From Branchiostoma belcheri (Eukaryota > Chordata > Leptocardii > Amphioxiformes > Branchiostomatidae), in the NCBI RefSeq assembly GCF_001625305.1, contig NW_017804353.1:5342999-5406998 (forward strand): a DNA stretch of 64,000 bases. Reading direction: 5' to 3'. Within the stretch, counting starts at the first letter, position 1, and the number at the start of each line of letters is the position of its first letter. Below, piece by piece: positions 51,300 to 63,200 of this stretch. Position numbers and translations under genes: made by a program. The notes under the pieces are model-generated. The model was not told the DNA's origin and ran no database searches. It saw nothing but the letters and a program-made list of their open reading frames with translations.

Positions 51300-54200
51300 C
51301 TACAGGAGAACATGTTAACAACTTTTATAAGTTATACAAATAACTAGAAAGGCCAATATTTGCTTTGGAGCAAATACAGCGATGGGTTCACCACATTTTA
51401 CCACATGGCAGGGAAAGAATGAGAAACACAAGGGAAAACAATGATTTAGTTTTAATTACATTGAAACTGTTGTTTTAGTTGTATGTTACTTCATATTATA
51501 GTTATACAGCTATAATATGAAGTAACATACAACTAAAACAACAGTTGGATAGCTATTCCCTACTTTATTGGTTAGGATTTTTAATTGCATAATGCAAACT
51601 GTTCATTTTTCAGAATAAAATAAAAAACGTTCATGCCCCGCATTCCAATGCTGGAGCAGAAAAGCTTGAAATACCTACCAAAACACTTGAATAAAGACAT
51701 ACTGTCAGTATGGAAATACTCTGTGCAGGTGTTAATCAAGTTAAATCCCAACAGCCAATCAGCAAGAAGTATAGAGGAAAGCTGCATGCCTATTGGTTGA
51801 TGCCCTGCATTCCATTGTGATGACTCATGGTAAACACGGCACACTAACACAGTAATACATTTGCTATAACACAGCCAAAAAACTCAAATAAAACCATTCT
51901 AAAAGCCTGTATCACAAAAATTTAAAAAACGCCTAGGGGTATTTGCCCACTGTACCTCCATACCAAATTTCAGGACCTTAGGCCCTAAAATGAAGAAGCT
52001 GAATCCATTTAAAGATATGGCAGGAGGAGGAGGAGGAGAAGGAGGAGGAGAAGAAACATCAGAAAAAGCAATATGGGTTCACCACCACTTCGTGGTGTGG
52101 TGAACCCATAACTATGAACAAGTTACATATTGTACTAATGGTGCGACAAAATCATCTCCAAGCAGATCTTTTGGTGGCCACCGAAAGATCTGCTTAGAGA
52201 TTAACAACAACACATTCAACATTACCCTTTCTTAGTACATACCCAATACAAATTTGGTGCCAGATGCCTGGCTTAAAATGTTGATAAAAGGTTTCTAAAG
52301 AAAAAGTCCCTAGTTTAGGAGGCCTCAATTTTTGAGCATAAAAAAGCTAAATATGCTTAATCCAAAATGTATAGAAAATTGAGATTTCAGGTCCCCATTG
52401 AAGCAAAGGCCAAGTTTGTAAGACCACAGCTCTCTTTTCATAACCTAAAACAGACGATATTTCCCCGAGGAACACAGATTATTCCTGACCTTCCTGCAGA
52501 GCTGGTGCAGCTGTTTAGGCCTGGTGCTGAGGTTCTGTCTCCACTTGGCCAGCATGTCTCCCCATGTCTCCAGGATGTCCCCTTCACACTCCTTACTCAC
52601 ATCACCTGAACCACTCAGCAGGGGCTCGTCGTTTTCTGAAGATCAAGGACGAATGAATGGTTTATTTACATCATCATTATCATTACAGATCATACAGTGA
52701 CAGCCTTCAATGGCTCCAGGATGTCCCCTTCATCACACTCCTTACTCACATCACCTGAACCACTCAGCAGGGGCTCGTCGTTTTCTGAAGAATGCAGACG
52801 AACGAATGGTTTATTTATATCATCATCATTACAGATCATACGGTGGCAGCCTTCAATAATTGATGTAAACTATGATTTTCCATTAAAGAATACATACATA
52901 AACTAAGCATTTCAAATCTTACATGTGCTCTCTTACTGCTTATTTGTGGTGCTAACCCTTTTTTTGTTGAGTAGGTCTACCAGGAAGGGTAATGCGCTCT
53001 TGCAATATCTAGTGGTTCTACATTTGAACTGTGTTATCTGGTCTCTAGACCTAAGATACTTGCCACGAAGAGTGACAAGAACACATGTCCGGCAATATCT
53101 TTTCCTTCATAACTTTTGAAAACTGTAGATGGGATGTCATCTTTACACAATGCAAATATAACCTTAAAAAATATTCTGCCTAATTACTATTTACAATATA
53201 TTATACAATATATATACGTATGTTCTCCTGATGTGCTGGGAAGACCTTTATGATGGTTACCACCCTTCATTAGGCATGCGTGACTCCAATCTACAAGAAA
53301 GGATGCAGAACAGATCCGGCTAACTACAGACCGGTGTCCTTGACATCCATAATCTGCAAGATGCTAGAAAGATTCATATCAGATGCTATACTAGAACACA
53401 TGAGAGTCAACAACCTCACATGCGAACAACAACATGGATTCTCCAAGGGTAAATCCACAGTCACAAACCTACTAGAGGCACTGGATGTGTGGACGGAGGC
53501 CTTGAGCCACGGTGTACCGGTGGATATTATCTTCTTGGATTACGCTAAAGCGTTCGACACGGTTCCACATGAGAGGTTGATCAACAAAGTAGAATCCTTC
53601 GGCATAGCAGAGAACTTGCTACTGTGGATTAGAAACTTCTTGACGCACCGGAGACAGAGAGTCGTAGTCAACGGCCAAGCATCCAGCTGGAAAGCGGTGA
53701 CGAGTGGCGTACCACAAGGGTCAGTGTTGGGACCGCTTCTTTTCTCAATGTTCGTCAGTGACATACCCGATGAGCTACATAACTTTGTTTCCTTGTTTGC
53801 GGACGACACAAAGATCTACGCCATTGCACATGGGTGTGAAAGCCAGGCCAAGACACATGCGACTCAAGAACTCCACACGAGCCAGACCATAACACATGCG
53901 ACCCAAGAAATCCACACGAGCAATATACACTCCACATGTCTACAGGCTGACTTGAATACTTTGCAGAGATGGTCATCTAGGATGCAGATGAAGTTTCATC
54001 CTGACAAGTGTAAAGTAATGCACCTGAGAAGAAGAAACCCCACACACGAGTACACTATGACAAAGGAAGATGGAACACTCCACACGCTGAAGGTGACACA
54101 TGAGGAGAAGGACTTGGGGGTGACGATTGACAGTAACCTCAAGTTTAGCACACACGTCCAGGTTCAAGTAAACAAGGCCAACAGAGTTCTGGGTGCAATT

Positions 54201-57200
54201 AGGCACACCTTCAAGTACCTGGACAAGGAGGCTTTTCTACCTCTTTATAAGAGCTTAGTCCGTCCACATTTAGAATATGCAACCGTGATATGGTGTCCTA
54301 CAACCAAGAGAGACAGGGACAGTGTCGAAAGAGTGCAGAGAAGAGCTACAAAGCTTGTGGAGTCAGTGTCCCACTTGCCTTATCCCCAGAGGCTCCAGGC
54401 TCTCCAGTTACCGACACTCAACTTCAGACGACAAAGGACAGACGTGATCCAACTTTACAAAATCACACACGGGTATGACAAAGTAAGAGTTGGAAACAGC
54501 TGCAGTATTTGTAGAGGGACCATGTTTGAACCCAGTCTTTCAACCACCACACGGGGCCACTCCTTCAAGTATCAAGTACAAAAATCACACGGGACGAGGA
54601 AGTGCTTCTTCTCTTCAAGAGTCACAAGTGTGTGGAACTCTCTTTCCCAGGAAGCAGTGTCCAGCAAATCAGTAAATGAGTTCAAGAACCATATCGCACA
54701 CGAGTGGAAGAATCACCAGGATATGTACAACTACACCTTTACGTACTGATCACAGAAGAAGAACTGCTACCGCCGAAACTACCCGAAGTGCGGTCTCATT
54801 ACCCATACAGGGTACCTATTGACCGGCTACAGGTGAGAAATACAGGTGAGAAATTAGTGATGTGAATGTTTCTTTTTAGTCAATATAGATTTCAAGTGGT
54901 GATGTGGAAAATGCTCCATTTTCAATCAATCTTTTTTGCTTCTACATAAACCATTGACATTTTCAAATATCTATTTCAGTTATTTCTGATCACAACTAGA
55001 AATGTCTCATATATTTATAGTTAAAGACTACCTAGCTTTCCTGTTACGACTGCCCATGATTATGATGATAACACAGAGACAAGCATAAATGTTACACAAC
55101 CTTTATGTAATCTCTAACTACATCCAGACTTTTCATTATTTCTCCCCTCCCTCTCAGATCCCTCTCATCATGATAATCACAAGAAAGGAACAAAAACAAA
55201 TTTCCTTCTTGCTGTGACACATGTAGCTTCCTACATGCTACACCACCATAATTTTGATTCAATCACAGGTTAATGCAGTTACATAAGAATTCAATTATCA
55301 TAATAACTGATTTTTTCCGGATGATGACGTTATGTAACCTTTGATGCTGACTATTATGTCCCAAGTATACACTTCATGTACCTGTGTAGACATCTATAAT
55401 TACAAGACATAATAATCCTCAACATGGCATTGCAAATACATGTACCTAGTGGGAGGTAACATACCCTAGAAGAATCACAGGGGTCACCTTGAAAAACAGA
55501 ACATCTGATTTCACAGAGACAGACAGTATTTCGGCAGTCCTGACACTGTGGAAAATACCGACCCACCTTTGGAATATTCAACAACAATGGCCTGGTCTTG
55601 TGTGTACGCGACATGTTCCTGATTCATGGCGTCTGGCTGGAGGCATTTACAGTGAAAGAGCTGTGCCAAATGCAACATGCTTCACCTCGCTAACCGATTT
55701 AGCATTCTGAATACCCCATGCCAAGACAAGACAAAATCCAATATAATTTGGGCCCGCTGTCGTCTTTCCCATTCAACCTGCTTTGGTGTAATCAAATGGA
55801 AGAAAATATCTGTCAAAAAAATTCTAGCATGTTACCTTCTGATTTCAACCTGGCAGTTGCAATTTGCATGTTTTCAGGCCTTGGAGATAATTATAAAGAT
55901 AACAATGATAATCGTTCTTGTCTATATTTCAATCTGGGAAGCACTTGACACTGAGCCAATGTTACGCAGCAAAAAGACGTGATCAGTATTCTCCACACAT
56001 ATAAACAGAAGGCTGACTGCAAATGTAGATACACACTGGACACTGCCTATCCATCTGCCTTTGTACCAGTGACCTACAGAGGTGGGGGGCAGTAAGTTCT
56101 GACGGTGTACGTAGAACATCAATGAGCAGAGGCAGCTGCAACACAAACTGATGTGTCTTATCACCTGTCTGGAGCAAACCTGTCCTATTGGGTGAATGAT
56201 TATGTCCGTGCAACTTGTTGGTTGTCCATTTTTTAATAGTATTTGAAAAACACACAAACATGCACTCATGCACACAAACACTCTCTCTCAACTGTGTGAC
56301 AACACACAACACACACACACATACACACAAATACCAACTTACTTTATCATAATATTTCTTGTTGTATTTATCATTGCATTTCTATATCTTTTTTTACCCA
56401 TTTCATCAATGCAAAATGAAACAATTCGCTTCCCTCTCACCAGTTCTCACCAATAATGCAGTACAATGTATATTCAGAAATCAAGTTCACATTCTATATA
56501 AGTAGAAAACTATATGCACATCATATTTCACACCAGTTTGTGACACATGCAAACACTAGGATTAAAAAGGAACGTACCATCTTCCTCCTCGATGGCAGGG
56601 GTGGCCGGGGTAGGTGAGGTTTGCATGACAGCGGGCGGGCTGCGGGCCGGGGACAGCGGCAGGTTCATGCTCGCTTTTTTTCTGTCGATCTCCGACTGAC
56701 TCTCCAGGCTCAGGACTTCATACAGCTTCTCATTCGGACTGCTTCCCTCAATCTACAAACAAAAACCAATTCTTATTTCATTAACTCTGTAACAAGACAA
56801 TACTAGGGCAAACCCAGGCCCTGAGTTCAAATCTGAGCAACCGCAAAAGCTGATGACTTATTCGTTGTTCTTCAGCTAAGAATATGTAGAAATCTAACAT
56901 TTCTTTGTAAATGCAGAATATTTGTCAAAATTTACCTGTGGCCCATTCTTCATTTAAAAGTATTTAAAGATCAGGAGTATAAACCTGTTGTTTAAAGCTC
57001 TATAGTGATTATGCCCCAACTGTACTTGGTGGCAATCCCACTCTAGTTCTAGGGAAAAAAGTTTTGAACATTTCAATCCTTGGTATTCTAAAAAACTTGT
57101 TTTACCTGCTTGAGCCTGAGGTTGTACTGTTCGTGGAAAGTCTTCTTGCTGAAGTACCAGAAGCGCTCGCTGGAGGGGTAGATCTGAGCCTTGGTCTCCA

Positions 57201-60200
57201 CCACGAACCTCACCGGCTCCTGAATCCCCGTGATCACAAGGTCAATGGCGATGGTCATGAACACTCGGGTGTCTGAGGGAAACAGAGAAACATTGTAAGT
57301 TTCTTGTAATGCAGTAAAAAAAAATTAAATAAAAGAATGAAATGTTTAAGCAAGCTAAAAAATATCCTTAAAAACGTAACTCAATCTTACACCAAGCAAG
57401 AGCATGCTATATGTGATCTAGTTGTTATCATTCTGGACCATGGCTTAATGTCCCGTCCTAAGGACTGTGACCGGTTACAGTAGCATGCATGTTGAGTGAG
57501 TGACAGCATCCAGGATTCAAACTCCCAACCTCTTAGTCCAGAGGCAGGGTTGCTAACCACTGGACTAGACTATGCATGCAACAAAACCATTGTGTTGCCT
57601 TACTTTTTGGAGTCTCTGTGTTGAGCACCACAAACTGTGGGTCAGAAGGGTTCCAGTTGCCTGAGATGAGGTAAGACTTGCCATCCGCACTGTTCCCCAT
57701 CGAGTCCTGGGGAACAAAACATGTTAGTCATCCATAATGAAGTTTTTATACTTAAGATCAACACAGCAAAGACACGTTCAACTCAAATCATCACTCCTGA
57801 AGAAGGTTGACAGAAGAGCAGCCCAAAATTTGAGGTGAGCTGTCTTTACTTTGTTGATCTAAGTATCAAAACTTCATTATCCAATTTACCAACACAGATA
57901 TGCTACTAGTCATTATAGTCATCTACTTCTGCTGTATGGTCATCTTAGTGCACTTTAAGTATTAAAGTAAAATTGGTAGCAGTGCTACTGTCAATTCAAT
58001 GTTAGCCTAACTGTACAAATTCAATTACAAGACATGCTTGCATTTAAACTGCTGGATTGGCTTGTTGGATTCTGCACACTTTGCCTATCTGTACAACTCA
58101 TTTTACAGAAACACCACTTTGCCTAACACTACTGAAGCGACTGTTTGCCTCACTAACAAAGCTGATGTTTTCTAACTATATTTCTTCCTGAGATAGTTGA
58201 GCTGCTGCAAAGTAATGTTTGCCCTGATCTTATTCCCACTGGTCCTGAAGCATATTGTTATTGTTTAGTCAACAAGTGTTGCAATATACAAGTTGTTTGT
58301 AGTTGCACCTCCTTACTTGTATTACATGTATGTATAACAGTTACTGTAGGTGTCAATTAAACATTACAGCTGTGGCAGACCTAGATAGGTGGGCAGCAGG
58401 CACACCATAGCACCCTGACTATACCTTTGAAAAAATAGTTTTGCTACAGCTAACAGTTTTGCAGTTAGGTAGTTTTTCCCTTCTTGTCTGCACTTAAAAT
58501 CCCATGCAGCTACCACCAATATCAACTGAGTTTTTACAAACAGTATCAACAGATCTACTAGCACACCCCAAGCAACACTTCACCTGGAGTTTTAATACAA
58601 GCAACAGTGCATCTTCATTCAACCCACGGACCTTATGCCATCTCTCGTCAAGTGTACAGCAGACAGAGTGATTGTTGTCCCTCCCTACATCATGTAGACC
58701 CAAGAAGTGTGCCACTACAACCCACGAACCTTACGGCACCTCTCACCCAGCACCGTAACAGACCTGACCGTGTGTCCCTACCCCCCATCCAATCTTATCA
58801 CAGACAGGCACAGTTGAAGTGTGGGCCGGGCTCACCATGTCCAGCAGGTGCATGTCACTGTGTTTCACATTCCTCCCTGGACATAGCAGCAGACCAAAAC
58901 ACCTGCAGGGGGTAGATGATAAATATGATAAATATTATAATGGGAATGTGATAAAGATGATATCTTAAGAACTGAAACTGTCACATTTTCTGTGCAGACT
59001 TGCAGAGGAGGTTTACAGAAAAAAACATGTTGAGGTTTTCCTCACCGCTCGATGGTTAGGTCCTCGTTGGAGAGCTGTTGCACGTTGATGTTGATCTTCT
59101 TCTGAAGGTCTTTCCTCAGTTTGAAGAACTGCTTGTCCTGAAGACATCCAAAAAAGGGAGAACAGTATGATATACAGTTGTCCAAACATTTCAACATGTC
59201 AAACTTTTAACTATCATAGATTCAAACTCGTTTTTCCCACAAATATTTCTCCAGTAACACTGTAATAATGCCCTTTCATAATTGTACTGGTTAATGGGTT
59301 AGGCAACTGGTTACTGGCTTTGGCAGCTGGTTACTGGGTTAGGCAGCTAGTTACTGGGTTAGGTAGCAGGTCACTGGGTTAGGCAGCTCAACCAGGTTAT
59401 TGGGTCAGGCAGCTGGTTATTGGGTCAGGCAGCTGGTTACTGGGTTGGACAGCAGGGAGAAGTTTAACCCCTTACCCGAGGCACGGCACTGTAGGTTGCC
59501 CTCCCATCATCCTCCTTGACCTCCAAGGTCACGTCGAAACGGAACAGATCCTCGTCGTCTCCGCTGGGTTCGTACACGCCCAGGCTGCGGGGTGACTTGG
59601 GCACAGCCTTGAAGGCTCGCGCAAAGCTGAACATGATCTTGGGAACCTGCGTGGTGACAAAGAAACATGCAGTAAGTTCTACATGCAAAAATAACTAATT
59701 CTGTATTTCTCCTTTTGCAGTTTTGTCAACAGGATTGCAATTTTACCGGAAACCAACCATGACCTTGTTTTACCTTTCCTATACCCCTATATCCTCCCAA
59801 ACAATGCTGACCAAGGAAATTTTGCCTAACTTTATCCAACTCTACTGCCCCTGTTCATATGCCAAATAAAGGTCAGCCCTTGAGATATCACAACTTACTT
59901 CTACCTACAAAACAGGGTTACTTACTTATTGTGCACATGTGTACATGCAACCTACATGTATTACAGAAGCTTTAGAAATTAGATACCGAAAAAGTCTGAC
60001 ATCCTTTGTAACTGAAAAGCAAGTTATAGCTGTTACTGACATCAAACCATTCCAAAACTTTGCAACATTTAGTGAAATGTCCTGTTTATATATAACTACT
60101 ACCTCCAGGTAAGAAAACAAATCGGTGACAAGCGGACACATGGCATGGTGCCAATAACATGTCAATTTGATTTCAGTGTGCCAAGCTCTGAAATGTTAGA

Positions 60201-63200
60201 ATCCTGAGAAAACCCATTTTCAGTTATCAAAATAACACCAAACTGTCCACTGAAATTTTCATGTCCAAAGAGAAATTTGATTAAATCCAGTCAGTTATGA
60301 TATCTGAACTGCATAGTCTCCAAAATTAGGTTGCCATAGCAATATTAGACAATTAACGGCATACATACACAAAAGACATTAAATATCCACACAAACAAAA
60401 TCATATTTACACAATTTAACAGTATGCAATATGGAGTGTTTTACCTGTTACTGTGTTAGCCAATCTGCATATCACAAGTGCTCCATCGTCTACTCAACAG
60501 ATCGTTTTTTGTCACCTAATTACTGAAGTACAGCTTAGCTCTCACAAGTGATACTCGACACACACGTGTGACTAACACCATGCCCAGGCAAACTGATTCA
60601 GTCACTTGGCTTGTGATTGATTCTGGTCAGAATTAGGACAACTGTTACACATTGCCACCATAACTCAATTTTTTATTACAACAAGGCATGAATGTTCTAA
60701 TTGTAAACCTACATGCCGGACCTGGTTGTCACTCAAGAACAGAGCTTAGAAATACAGTTTGAACCAACCTGCATCTACATGTAAAATAGGGCACAACCCA
60801 CCTGTTTCACATGCAGTACATGTGCCTGTCAAATTACCCTACACGTACATACAAGTGGTGGGTAGGTTTCTCTAGACGTCATCCCATGCTACTTGAGATC
60901 CTGTCCTGTTAATTCCCACTACAAAATTACTGTGCAGAATCTCAGACATAACAAGTGCACAACTTCACAGGGGACACATTCAAAGTGGGCTAGGCTTAAA
61001 TGCAGTCTCAAGAGCAGAAGTTCTAGATCAATAGATTTTACTTTCAGAATACCAAAAAGTAATTGTGTTGGCAACTTGACATTGAGTTTGGACTAGGTTT
61101 GTAATGTGTGAGTGGAGAGTTGCTCATCAGTTTTCTGCCTTAATATCAAAATTTCCCTCTTGCTTTGAGCCAAAAAATGACCTAGATCTTTCAATTCCAA
61201 TCATAATTACTTATCATTTACTTATGGTAGTTACTAACCCTGCGGCCCCAACAATTGTTGGGTTGCACATACAGTACCATCCATATAGCACCCTGTACAG
61301 GTACAATTTAGGGGTATTTTTCGTGCAACGCATCAGAGCACAGCAAAACGCAACATACATAAGTAACTATGCCACCACAGGGCAAAGAAAGTCAGGGGTC
61401 TATGACCTGACTAAGACATGAAATTGTTGAAAAATATTGTGTAAAAAATGCCAGCAGGACAAGGGCTAATAATTGAACACACAGTTTGACAGAGGTTCCA
61501 AGTAAAAGTGAACTCACAGCCTCCAGCAGCTGACACCTGTACACATGGCACTGGAACAGGTCCGAGTTGCCATGACTACTGGTGAAGGCGAAGCAGTCCT
61601 TCTCCCTGGTCTCCTGTTTCCCGCGGCAGCAGAACAGGATACGGTGGACGCGGTAGTGCGCGATCTCAGCTCCGTCTGGCTCCAGAACCCTGGGAAACAT
61701 GCATGGGTAACATTGTTGTCAGAGAGATACTGTAGCTGCACTTCAGATCAATTCTGCTAGAAGGACCACAGAGGGCTGATGTGGAGGCTTTGCCTATACT
61801 AGTATAGTAGTAAGTGATAGATTGCACTTTGCTATTGACTGTTGGGCTACAAGTCAACTGTTTCCTGACACACATTTCCTAACAATTCTTAGTTATTTGG
61901 TTTTGACATTCTTTACAAACATTCAAATAGAGATGGGCACCACCCCTATATACAATGTATATATTCCCCATGGAGTTAAACAGGACCTTTCTTACAAACC
62001 TGCATGAAGTTTGATGAGCATGATGACAAAGAAAAAGAATTAGTTCAATAAAGTTACCTGGAACAAAAGAAAAATTAAGCAACCCTCATGAATCAAATAG
62101 TTAGAGGGCAGGTTGACTGGGAATAGAACCCCGGACCCACCTGACAGTTCCCTCGGAGGTGGTGGGTACAGACAGGACCACGTCGATGGACATCTGTGAG
62201 GACTCGCGCAGGATGGACATGCAGCGCTGGGCCTCCATCTCGCTGCGGGGGGCGTTCACGGCGGAGCAGCCCAGGTACGTCACCCCGTTAAAGATCACAC
62301 ACTCCTCGTCTGCACAGGGGGTGGGGGGCTCTGAGGTGGAGCGCAAGCGAGCTGTGGTAGGGAATACAGGAAGGAACACTGAGCTATCTTGCAGACTTTT
62401 ACAAACAATTTTAGTACCAAAGTTTAGGTCTTCCATCCAGCATTCTAGCGAGCCTGAAATTTTTCCCCATCTCAATTTTGTTTTCTGCAATATCATGCCG
62501 AGCACCGAGTGTGACAATTCAAGGGAAGTCCAACAGCATGCTTTCCTGGAAAATTTTGAAATCTTGACTCTCTGAAACACTATACAGACAAAGGACACAT
62601 GCCCCACAGGAAAACAGTCCCCACCTTCCTTCCCTGCCTTCTCACTCTCCTCCAGCTCAGCTTCAGTCCCGCTCTTGGCAGCGGAGTCTGTCTCGGCGCG
62701 AGGGCGGTTACTGATGGTCTCCGTCGTGTCCGAGGCCTCACTGTTCCCGGACGCCATCCTGGCTCGCTGTCGGTTCTCGATGTTGCTCGGAACGGACCCG
62801 TCGTCTTCTGATTGGTCGCTGAGCACCTCCTCCAGGTGCTGCTGCAGCTCTTCCTCATTTCCATTCCCACAAATCTGAAGTGGAAAAATAGAAAATGTCC
62901 AGAAATACTTTTTTACACGTGTATAAATTATATTTAGTTCATTTGTATTTTTATATTTCTACAACTGTTCGCTATGAGTGGCGCACCTGAAATAAAGAAA
63001 TTCAGTTCAATTACTTTAACTTTAAGATTCTATGAACAGAAGCAATTGGAATATGCCATAAATAATGTCTAATTCTAAGTGCTTAGGCCAGTAACTGGCC
63101 TATTAGTATTACTCCCTCCGTGAGTTGTCTCCAGGCCCTTTCTTTGATACTTCTTAAACTGAGTCCAGAGTCCTTGTAATCTTTTTCTTGAGTCTAAATC

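Noticed and set aside
62101-62826. Single 241-residue minus-strand frame
   Set aside because: It reads through a RABGAP1 intron. The middle has no similarity to the family, and clean donor/acceptor sites separate two true exons.
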